Assembly: GCA_027294815.1 (NCBI GenBank)
Contig: JAPULP010000417.1
Span: 1 to 5,541, forward strand
Length of the DNA: 5,541 bases
Direction: 5' to 3'
From: Gemmatimonadota bacterium
GTDB taxonomy: Bacteria; Gemmatimonadota; Gemmatimonadetes; Gemmatimonadales; GWC2-71-9
Shown here one piece after another: positions 1-4,852 of this stretch (its first letter is position 1; each line of letters begins with the position of its first letter). The notes under the pieces are model-generated. The model saw only the letters and a list, made by a program, of their open reading frames with translations, was not told the origin of the DNA and searched no databases. A program made the position numbers and the translations under genes.

Positions 1-68
1 GTTGAGCGGCAGGAATTTTGCGGTCTCGGTCCTAGGTTATGTTTGGTCCGGGGGTGGAAAGTCGATCA

Positions 69-91
69 TAACAAATCTGTGAGATTTGTTA
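69..91. repeat. Perfect 10-bp inverted repeat with 3-nt centre
   Basis: TAACAAATCT (69-78), GTG (79-81) and AGATTTGTTA (82-91) form a perfect 10-bp dyad. It is AT-rich in a GC-rich surrounding and sits 34 bases ahead of the GTG start of the S4-domain fragment. No T-run follows on either strand, so an intrinsic terminator is unlikely. A repressor operator or an RNA hairpin in the leader fits better. The rest of 1-124 shows no gene I can support; a short open frame from the left edge ends in the TGA at 80-82, inside this repeat, and could be the tail of an upstream gene, but it is too short to identify. Confidence 0.6.
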
Positions 92-124
92 GAAGATGTA
101 GAGCTGAATTTCATCGGAAACTGT

Positions 125-229
125 GTGGAAAGAATTCAAAAATTGCTGGCCCGAAGCGGCTTGGGGTCGAGACGTGAAGTGGAGACCTGGATTCGCGAGG
201 GGGTCATCCGCACCAACGGCGCGGTGGCC
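125..229 (+). pseudogene. Truncated N-terminus of an RsuA/RluB-type rRNA pseudouridine synthase (S4 domain only)
   Basis: From a GTG at 125 (weak GGAAA ribosome site at 116-120) the frame reads MERIQKLLARSGLGSRREVE and on to a TNG motif near residue 30. This is the standard opening of the RsuA/RluB/RluF family: an RNA-binding S4 domain with the LARSGLGSRR core and a WIREG(x)nNG turn. In intact members this is followed by a catalytic domain of about 180 residues with a catalytic Asp. Here nothing of that domain is present. After about residue 35 the frame passes directly into M28 peptidase sequence. The S4 domain alone could at most bind RNA; it cannot make pseudouridine. Identification of the S4 piece is firm. 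Whether it belongs to RluB or RsuA cannot be decided from 35 residues. Confidence 0.75.
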
Positions 230-1066
230 GCAGCACGAGTGGGTGCGGTGGCGTCGTTGATTCGTTAGGCCGCATCGTACTCGCTCCAGACTCCCCACAC
301 CGGCGCGATGCGGTACGATCCCGACGTCCCACAGATACCCCACGCGGCATTGACGACGGAAGACGCGCGCATGTTACACCGCATGCAAGACCGCGGAGAG
401 CGGGTGTATCTCCGTTTGACAATGGAGGCCCAGACGTATCCGGACGTGGAGTCGCGCAACGTCATCGCGGAGATCCGTGGCCGTGAATTCCCGGACGAGG
501 TCGTGGTCCTCGGCGGTCACATCGACTCGTGGGACGTCGGGCAAGGCGCGATGGACGACGGGGGCGGAACTGTTGCGGCCTGGGAAGCCGTGCGGTTGAT
601 GCACGTGCTCGGCATGCGTCCGCGCCGTACCGTCCGCGTCGTGTTGTGGACGAATGAAGAAAACGGGTTACGTGGAGGCAACGCCTACCGGGACAACTAC
701 GCCGATCAGCTCGACAAACACGTCCTGGCCATTGAGTCGGATGGCGGAGTCTTCAAGCCGAGTGGCTTCGGGTTCACCGGATCGGATGAGGCGTTCGAAA
801 TCGTGCAGCAGATCGGATCTCTGCTCGACCGGATCGAGGCCGGAACGATCAACCGTGGGGGGGGCGGTGCCGACATTGGGCCGATCATGCGCGAAGGAGT
901 TCCCGGCGCAGGACTACAGGTCGACGGAAGCAAGTACTTCTGGTTCCACCACAGCCACGCCGACACGATCGACAAGCTGGATCCCGAAGAGATGGCGCGG
1001 TGCGTCGCGGCCATGGCCGTGCTGGCCTACGTAGTCGCCGACCTACCAGAACCCCTGCCCAGGTAA
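230..1066 (+). pseudogene. N-terminally truncated M28 family zinc peptidase, interrupted by TAG
   Basis: This is the catalytic half of an M28 (carboxypeptidase Q / glutamate carboxypeptidase-like) metallopeptidase, normally an exported enzyme of roughly 450-500 residues. The same frame continues across the TAG at 266-268. AARVGAVASLIR lies before it and AASYSLQTPHTGAMRYD after it, and together they read as one continuous stretch of the family, so TAG most likely replaces a sense codon such as TCG (Ser). Counting from the ATG at 308 (252 residues), all usual di-zinc and catalytic residues are present: His71 and Asp73 in GGHIDSWD, Asp83 in the DDGGG motif, Glu117-Glu118 in NEENG, Asp145 in ESDGG, and His215 in FHHSHAD. 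The signal peptide and the first roughly 200 residues are missing, and the ATG at 308 has no ribosome site. A re-initiated product would stay in the cytoplasm. I read it as a pseudogene with a well-preserved 3' part. Confidence 0.75.
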
Positions 1067-1097
1067 GACGACTATTGAAATGCCAGCGTTCAAAAAA

Positions 1098-1139
1098 ACA
1101 ATCTGCAATCGGCAATTTGCAACCTAAAATCTGCAATCG
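1098..1139. repeat. Degenerate heptamer tandem array, consensus GCAATCT
   Basis: Six consecutive 7-nt units fill the gap between the convergent genes: ACAATCT, GCAATCG, GCAATTT, GCAACCT, AAAATCT and GCAATCG. The array is preceded by a run of seven A (1092-1098). This style of short degenerate intergenic repeat gives spurious minus-strand translations of the type RLQIADCRL, which I recognise from over-called ORFs in many environmental genomes. It does not encode a protein. Confidence 0.7.
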
Positions 1140-1156
1140 CTGAGCGAAGCTCAGCG
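1138..1156 (-). terminator. Hairpin overlapping the stop codon of the minus-strand lipoprotein gene
   Basis: CGCTGAGC (1138-1145), GAA loop (1146-1148) and GCTCAGCG (1149-1156) form a perfect 8-bp stem. The TGA stop of the minus-strand gene (1151-1153) lies inside it. On the minus strand the stem is followed by ATTGCAGATTTT, a poor U-tract, with a T7 run only about 40 bases further on. It lies between two convergent genes, so a termination or 3'-end stabilising role is plausible, but a classic intrinsic terminator is not shown. Confidence 0.35.
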
Positions 1157-2254
1157 CCCGCCTTCCTCCGCATACATCGCTTCGATCCCGGCAATCGCCC
1201 GCAACGCCTCCTCGGAGAGCGTCGGGGCGTCGGTCCGACCGGCCGCGTCGTTGTAGACTCGCCAGAACTCGAATGGATTCCCGACGACGTCGGCGAGTTG
1301 TTCTCTCCCCAATTGTTGCTCGATCGTGGCGGCCATAAAGGCTCCCAATATTCTCCCGTTATCGGGCAACTGCCCGTCGATCCATCTTCCCAGCGCTTCA
1401 GCCGAGTCCGGGTGAGCCCCCGCGCGTCGAAAAACATCGTCTACCTGTGACAGGCGCTCGTCAGATCGGCGATACTCTACTTGGTACTCGACGAAGTAGT
1501 CGCGTCGCCGGCCCGCGGGATACTTCGCAAACAACTCTTCCATCGACATACCCGGAACGTCGGCCTTGTCGAGCATCCCGGCAATGCCCTCGCTCTCAAC
1601 GGTCGACAACCTCCACGCCAACATGTCACTGCCAAACGGCCGCGTCGGCTTCTCGATTTGGATCCGGTAATAGTGATGGAACTCGTGCGCGAGTACTTCG
1701 AGAGGATTGCGAATATTCATGAAGTGCAACGGGTCCATCAAGATCCGCTCGCCGTAACCGCGCGCGTCAATGAAATACATGAACGACACGTCGGGCATTG
1801 GATAGCGGTCGGTGACACCTGCCGGCAAATATTCCCGCGCAGCCGTTCTGGCCTCACTCATGAGTTCGCTGTTGATGAATGTTTCGCGAAAGATCTGCAG
1901 ACTATCGCGAAGCCGCGGAATCTCTCTCAGGTGAGGTAGCACGAACGAAACCCAACCCGGTTGCGTCAGCACACTGTCCGCCTCCGCCCGAAGTGATGGC
2001 TTGTACGCGAGACGCATAGCGCGTGTGAGCGTGGAACGTCGCCTTTCGAACCTTTCGAACAGGGCATACCCAGGGGTGTTCCACATCGCGTCCCACAGGG
2101 AGTCCGAAGGCTCTTCGTCGCGCTGGAGGATTTCGGTTACGTCCCAGAACACATCGAGGCCCGACACATCGGCCGTCACTCCGACTTCCCGCTCAGCGCA
2201 ACCAGAGGCCAACATCAATGCTACCGTTAACCCGAAATGCCTGATTCGATGCAC
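1151..2254 (-). CDS. Lipoprotein with HExxH motif, putative DUF5700-type zinc-dependent peptidase
   Basis: The product is a 367-residue predicted outer-layer lipoprotein. I place the start at the GTG at 2254, because GGAGG lies 5 bases upstream of it. A TTG four codons earlier would place that site inside the gene. The N-terminus MHRIRHFGLTVALMLASGC is a lipoprotein signal with Cys19 as the likely lipidated residue. A gluzincin-like zinc site is visible: H190-E191-F-H-H194 in LAHEFHHYYR, followed by TVESEGIAG with Glu220/Glu222 as candidate third ligand about 28 residues later. The EF, YFID and HEFHH context matches what I know of the DUF5700 'putative Zn-dependent protease' family. Substrate and pathway are unknown. 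The last residues end inside a hairpin. Identity as a secreted zinc-peptidase-like lipoprotein is good; the DUF5700 name is from memory and less certain. Confidence 0.7.
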   Translation of the reverse strand: MHRIRHFGLTVALMLASGCAEREVGVTADVSGLDVFWDVTEILQRDEEPSDSLWDAMWNTPGYALFERFERRRSTLTRAMRLAYKPSLRAEADSVLTQPGWVSFVLPHLREIPRLRDSLQIFRETFINSELMSEARTAAREYLPAGVTDRYPMPDVSFMYFIDARGYGERILMDPLHFMNIRNPLEVLAHEFHHYYRIQIEKPTRPFGSDMLAWRLSTVESEGIAGMLDKADVPGMSMEELFAKYPAGRRRDYFVEYQVEYRRSDERLSQVDDVFRRAGAHPDSAEALGRWIDGQLPDNGRILGAFMAATIEQQLGREQLADVVGNPFEFWRVYNDAAGRTDAPTLSEEALRAIAGIEAMYAEEGGR

Positions 2255-2338
2255 GAGATCCTCCAAGGAGAGCTGCGGGCGGCAAGGGATTCGCCTAGAT
2301 CAGATACTTGAAGCCCCGCAAAGGTTGGCGAGGTGGTC

Positions 2339-2360
2339 AGGCTGGTGGGGCCACCAGCTT
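2339..2360. repeat. Strong inverted repeat in the gap between the two minus-strand genes
   Basis: GCTGGTGG (2341-2348), GG, and CCACCAGC (2351-2358) form an 8-bp GC-rich dyad, extended by a G-T and an A-T pair to 2339-2360. It lies 65 bases beyond the stop of the acidic-protein gene and about 85 bases ahead of the lipoprotein start, both on the minus strand. There is no following T-run on either strand. It could be a weak or Rho-assisted terminator for the acidic gene, or a regulatory hairpin in the lipoprotein leader. Confidence 0.45.
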
Positions 2361-2424
2361 CCAGGGTCTGGGAAGGACGGCGGATCGTTCGGTAAGGGCC
2401 CGGAGGCAGGGTTCGGACGGGGTT

Positions 2425-2766
2425 CTACTCCTTAGCTTCCTCGTCGAGACCCCGCTTTTTGCGAGAGCGTTTCAGCATCTCGCGGTATTGGCGACGGCGG
2501 TCATCCACCCCTTCCATGGCTTCCTCGACGCTGTGACCCTTGGAGGTGCTGCCCGGTACCTGGGAGTCTTCGGCCGACCAGACCTCATTGCCGTCTTCGT
2601 CGATCTCCATGGAAATATCGACATCCCGCTCCCCCGTGGAGTACCCCGACTTCGGGACGCCATCCCGGTCGTCGTCCTCCTCCTCGTGAGATTCGGGGTC
2701 GTCGAAATAGTCCTTGCCGCTCGACTCCAGCTCCCCGTTCTCGTCGTCGTATTCGTCGCGGTCCAT
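2425..2766 (-). CDS. Small highly acidic protein of unknown function
   Basis: The product has 113 residues, about one third Asp or Glu (I count 39), and no cysteine. I do not recognise the family. The first 60 or so residues are low-complexity and acidic (for example ESHEEEDDDRDG), probably disordered, followed by a patterned segment VDISMEIDEDGNEVW. A helical charged tail then starts at SVEEAMEGVDDRRRQYREML and ends in a basic patch KRSRKKRG. There is no signal peptide or membrane segment, so it is probably cytoplasmic. The layout of an acidic arm plus a basic helix would suit binding to a basic partner or nucleic acid, but this is inference. The ATG at 2766 has no clear ribosome site. A sigma70-like promoter lies just upstream. 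A longer, hydrophobic ORF on the opposite strand (2308-2781) is best explained as the antisense of this acidic sequence. Confidence 0.55.
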   Translation of the reverse strand: MDRDEYDDENGELESSGKDYFDDPESHEEEDDDRDGVPKSGYSTGERDVDISMEIDEDGNEVWSAEDSQVPGSTSKGHSVEEAMEGVDDRRRQYREMLKRSRKKRGLDEEAKE

Positions 2767-2805
2767 TTGGCTTGGGTTTAGGGTAACCTGGTCTACTCAG
2801 ACGTA

Positions 2806-2835
2806 AGAATAGACTGAGAGGTTCCACGAGGTCAA
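2806..2835 (-). promoter_or_regulatory. Candidate sigma70-type promoter for the acidic-protein gene
   Basis: On the minus strand TTGACC (2830-2835) is a 5/6 match to the -35 box. TATTCT (2806-2811) is a 4/6 match to the -10 box, with an 18-base spacer. Transcription would start near 2799, giving a leader of about 33 bases before the ATG at 2766. The position fits the gene, but the match is by eye. Confidence 0.45.
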
Positions 2836-2982
2836 AGGGGTGGACGGGATTGGGGTCGGGCTGCCGGGGACCGAACGCGGGCCGTCAGGCGGGCAGCAAC
2901 TAGCGGCCATTGGGCTCGGCGATGTTCTACAGCTCGCGTTACTATCCACCGATGGTACACGTTCTCTAATACGGGCCGGAAT

Positions 2983-3001
2983 GCGGTGACATATTCACCG
3001 C
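2983..3001. repeat. Dyad GCGGTGA-CATAT-TCACCGC
   Basis: GCGGTGA (2983-2989) and TCACCGC (2995-3001) are perfect reverse complements around a 5-base AT-rich centre. The 19-bp size and centre are typical of an operator for a dimeric regulator, but no regulator gene is in view. The right arm overlaps the first unit of the 9-mer repeat, so it may instead be part of that intergenic repeat element. Confidence 0.45.
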
Positions 3002-3023
3002 GGAGACCGCCGAGGGCGCAGAG
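2997..3023. repeat. Three degenerate 9-mer units, consensus ACCGCNGAG
   Basis: ACCGCGGAG (2997-3005), ACCGCCGAG (3006-3014) and GGCGCAGAG (3015-3023) stand in direct tandem. The minus-strand translation LHLCALGGLRG is of the 'LCALCG' kind often produced by interspersed CGCAGAG-type repeats in environmental genomes. Only three units are present, so this is a short remnant. Confidence 0.5.
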
Positions 3024-3100
3024 ATGAAGCGGGTGCCTCAAGACAGGCGTTCTGGCGCCTCCGCGGTAAACGATGGTCAACATGCCCCATGGGCCGTTTC

Positions 3101-3125
3101 GGAACCGCGCCCACCTGCGACTGTT
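3101..3125 (+). promoter_or_regulatory. Candidate ECF-sigma promoter (GGAAC-N17-GTT) upstream of the sigma gene
   Basis: GGAAC at 3101-3105 is followed after 17 bases by GTT (3123-3125, in the context CTGTTACA). GGAAC with a -10 GTT at this distance is the pattern known for several group IV sigma factors, including the SigR/SigH type. It lies about 95 bases ahead of the ECF sigma start and would start transcription near 3133. Autoregulation of the sigma factor is the natural reading, but it is inferred from the motif alone. Confidence 0.4.
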
Positions 3126-3193
3126 ACACCACGAGATATCCCGATTCTAAGGGATTGGGCAGACCCGGCATCGATGGCAAAACGGAGGCACAC

Positions 3194-3226
3194 GTGGCAG
3201 GAACGACGCCCACCCCTCGATGTTAG
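3194..3226 (+). CDS. Possible 10-codon leader ORF ending on the sigma-factor start
   Basis: A GTG at 3194 is preceded at 5 bases by GGAGG (3184-3188), the best ribosome site in the region. It reads MAGTTPTPRC and stops at the TAG 3224-3226, spanning the ATG of the sigma gene (3220-3222) in a different frame. The sigma ATG has no good ribosome site of its own, so coupling by re-initiation is plausible. Alternatively one base is missing in the sequence and this is the true N-terminus of the sigma factor: a single -1 shift would join them. Confidence 0.3.
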   Translation: MAGTTPTPRC

Positions 3227-3759
3227 CGTATCCAGCGGAACCGGCGTCGCCGACGGATGATGCGCTCGTTCAAGCTTACGCCGGCGGTGATGTCACCGCG
3301 TTCGAAACGCTGTATGCCCGATACGAGGCCAGGGTGTTTGGGTTTTGCCTGCGGTATCTGGGAGATCGGGACGCAGCCGCTGATGCCTTTCAGGAGACCT
3401 TCATGCGTTTGGTGGACGGAGCCGCCCGGTATGAACCTCGGGGACGTTTCCCGAGCTGGGTCTTCACGATTGCCCGGCGTGTGTGCATCGACATCCTTCG
3501 AACCGACAAAAAGCAACGGTCTGCAGGCGATGCCGGGAACATTCTTGCAATCGCGGGACCTGCGGCCGACATCGAGCGCCGTGATGAACTCGAGCGCTAT
3601 CTGAGCCGGCTCCCACCGGAACAGCGCGAAGTACTTCTCCTGCACCGATACTATGGGTTTGCCTACGAAGAAGTCGCCGCGATGACGGGATCCACTGAAG
3701 CGGCGGTGAAGCAAAAGGCCTATCGTGCGCTCAAGACATTACGGGCCGCGGTCACGTGA
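3220..3759 (+). CDS. ECF (group IV) RNA polymerase sigma factor
   Basis: The product has 179 residues, the normal size for an ECF sigma factor, which directs RNA polymerase to a small stress regulon. Region 2 spans about residues 15-95: LVQAYAGGDVTAFETLYARY, the DAFQETFMRL core-binding helix, and FPSWVFTIARRVCIDILR, which contacts the -10 element. Region 4 spans about 125-177: LSRLPPEQREVLLLHRYYGF, then YEEVAAMTGSTEAAVKQKAYRALKTLR, the helix-turn-helix for the -35 element. There is no SnoaL-like or other C-terminal extension. The ATG at 3220 is the only ATG/GTG/TTG start in frame near the domain, but it has a poor ribosome site. The gene is followed after 85 bases by the anti-sigma fusion gene, the usual sigma/anti-sigma pairing. 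The GGAAC-N17-GTT motif upstream suggests that it controls itself. Confidence 0.92.
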   Translation: MLAYPAEPASPTDDALVQAYAGGDVTAFETLYARYEARVFGFCLRYLGDRDAAADAFQETFMRLVDGAARYEPRGRFPSWVFTIARRVCIDILRTDKKQRSAGDAGNILAIAGPAADIERRDELERYLSRLPPEQREVLLLHRYYGFAYEEVAAMTGSTEAAVKQKAYRALKTLRAAVT

Positions 3760-3844
3760 GGGAGACAGCGCGATCGTTACATTTAAGCGGTACGTTCCGT
3801 TATGTCAGTAGCGGTAATTTGAGAACGGGGCACCACGGCGAGAT

Positions 3845-4633
3845 ATGATGACTTCGGAAAGCTGCGAATCGATCAGGGGCCGGCTTCTCGGTCTGCTGGC
3901 CGGCGAGATCGGCGGCGAGGAAGAGGATTGGCTCCGATCGCATCTTGCCGAGTGCACGCCGTGTGCGCGTGAGCTCCAGACGCTCCAAACAACTCTCGCT
4001 GCTCTTCCTGAGGCGGCGAAGACGACGCCTCCCCCAGAAGTCAGAGAGCGGATTCTCGCGTATGCACGGGAGGCTCCTGGCGTCGCTCACGCGGGACAGT
4101 CTGTTCGGAGCCAGCGTTGGCAGTGGGTCGCCGTGGCGGGCATCGTGGCGGCCCTCCTGACAGGGTTGGGGATCGGCGTGGCGTTACAACCAGAGGTCGA
4201 CCCCACCGCGCCGGCGCCCACGTTCGTCGCGTCCGATGTCATGACCGGCGAGACGCGGACCCTAGCTGATTACAGGGGCGAAGTGGTGCTGCTCAACATT
4301 TGGGCGACGTGGTGCGGGCCGTGTGCGGTCGAAATGCCATCGATGGAGCGGCTCCATCGGCAGCTCGGTCGTGAAGGGCTGCGCGTCGTTGCGGTGAGCG
4401 TCGACGAGACGGGACCGGAGCACGTGAGCAATTGGGTCCGCGAGCATGGGCTCACGTTCGACGTCCTGCAGGACCGCAGCCGGCGGATCGAGTGGCAGTT
4501 CCAGACCACGGGGGTGCCGGAAACCATCGTGATCGATCGCGAAGGGAATATTGTCGAGCGGCAGATCGGACCTACGCTATGGGATAGCCCAACCCAAATA
4601 GCACGGTTCCGCGAACTGCTTGGCACCGAATAG
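3845..4633 (+). CDS. Membrane anti-sigma factor fused to a TlpA-type thioredoxin domain
   Basis: The product has 262 residues in three parts. Residues 1-55 are a zf-HC2/ZAS anti-sigma zinc domain with Cys7, His33, Cys37 and Cys40 (C-x25-H-x3-C-x2-C), facing the cytoplasm to hold the upstream ECF sigma factor. Residues 93-114 are one hydrophobic span (WVAVAGIVAALLTGLGIGVAL). Residues 122-262 form a TlpA/ResA-like thioredoxin domain placed outside the membrane: APTF start, FVASDVMTGETRTLADYRGE, then NIWATWCGPC with redox Cys157 and Cys160, and the cis-proline loop TGVPETIVID. All catalytic residues are intact. The spacing of the zinc ligands equals that I recall for the thiol-sensing anti-sigma factor RsrA, although many zf-HC2 proteins share it. 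The fusion suggests a redox signal passed across the membrane. The start is ATG 3845 or ATG 3848; the ribosome site is weak (GGCGAG). Confidence 0.88.
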   Translation: MMTSESCESIRGRLLGLLAGEIGGEEEDWLRSHLAECTPCARELQTLQTTLAALPEAAKTTPPPEVRERILAYAREAPGVAHAGQSVRSQRWQWVAVAGIVAALLTGLGIGVALQPEVDPTAPAPTFVASDVMTGETRTLADYRGEVVLLNIWATWCGPCAVEMPSMERLHRQLGREGLRVVAVSVDETGPEHVSNWVREHGLTFDVLQDRSRRIEWQFQTTGVPETIVIDREGNIVERQIGPTLWDSPTQIARFRELLGTE

Positions 4634-4723
4634 CCGGTTCAATCCGCACCAACATTTTCTTGCGCCGCGTTACTTCCTGCCATTCGACGGCGTTTCCACC
4701 CAATAGAAGCTCTTGACGTGACC

Positions 4724-4736
4724 GGCCGCGGCGGCC
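4724..4736. repeat. Perfect GC dyad GGCCGC-G-GCGGCC downstream of a TTGACG box
   Basis: In the 150-base gap between the anti-sigma gene and the next ribosome site, TTGACG (4713-4718) resembles a -35 box and is followed at 5 bases by this 6+1+6 dyad. A dyad just behind the -35 is the arrangement used by MerR-type regulators, which would suit a MerT-like gene. However, I see no acceptable -10 box at 17-20 bases and no regulator gene, so this remains a weak call. Confidence 0.25.
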
Positions 4737-4783
4737 AACCAGGGTGCCTTGTCGCGGCTTGGCCATTGTGAAAAGGAGGTTCC

Positions 4784-4852
4784 GTGGCGTCGCTGCGCTC
4801 ACGGATTCTCGAGACGGAGGCCAGGTCCTCCGAGGAGGACAGTTGGCCTTGA
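4784..4852 (+). CDS. Possible 22-codon leader ORF coupled to the MerT-like gene
   Basis: AAGGAGG (4773-4779) stands 4 bases ahead of a GTG at 4784, the strongest ribosome site in this area, yet that frame encodes only 22 residues beginning MASLRSRILETEARSSEE and stops at TGA 4850-4852. The stop falls just past the likely TTG start of the MerT-like gene (4843) and overlaps an alternative TTG (4849) as TTGA. The ORF is read through a hairpin that hides the next ribosome site, so its likely job is translational coupling rather than making a useful peptide. Alternatively a missing base has split one longer N-terminus. Confidence 0.4.
   Translation: MASLRSRILETEARSSEEDSWP
4825..4840 (+). promoter_or_regulatory. 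Hairpin sequestering the Shine-Dalgarno sequence of the MerT-like gene
   Basis: GTCCTCC (4825-4831) pairs perfectly with GGAGGAC (4834-4840). The right arm contains most of the AGGAGG (4833-4838) that precedes the TTG at 4843. Folded, it would hide this ribosome site; a ribosome translating the 4784 leader ORF would open it. Confidence 0.5.

Larger units (their letters stand above)
2767..3219. other. Intergenic region between divergent genes (453 bases)
   Basis: I find no supportable full-length gene here. The stretch separates the minus-strand acidic gene from the plus-strand sigma factor. It holds the candidate minus-strand promoter (2806-2835), a GC-rich stretch with no recognised content (about 2836-2980), a 7+7 bp dyad (2983-3001), three 9-mer repeat units (2997-3023), two GGAAC-N17-GTT matches (3101-3125 and 3200-3224), and a 10-codon ORF (3194-3226) that ends on the sigma-factor start. 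Confidence 0.6.

Noticed and set aside
857..864. Run of eight G in the M28 remnant as a phase-variation tract
   Set aside because: It encodes the normal Gly-rich loop before the ADIG motif of the family and the frame is correct on both sides. There is no evidence for length variation.
1481..1939. 152-residue plus-strand ORF opposite the lipoprotein gene
   Set aside because: It is antisense to a well-supported gene with signal peptide, ribosome site and HExxH motif. It has no domain features.
2308..2781. 157-residue hydrophobic plus-strand ORF, apparently with membrane-like segments
   Set aside because: It is the antisense of the acidic-protein gene: GAC/GAG runs read on the other strand give Val/Leu-rich stretches. 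It has no ribosome site and no recognisable domain.
3223..3714. 163-residue minus-strand ORF opposite the sigma factor
   Set aside because: It is a shadow of the ECF sigma gene, with no ribosome site or recognisable domain.
4652..4695. Weak stem CGCCG/CGGCG with a short T-run as terminator of the anti-sigma gene
   Set aside because: It has only 5 base pairs with a loop of about 20 bases and three T, below what would support a terminator.
4850..4852. TGA at the end of the 22-codon leader as a second selenocysteine codon
   Set aside because: The sequence after it in that frame is not protein-like, while the overlapping frame is clearly MerT-like. The nearby hairpin lies before, not after, the TGA.
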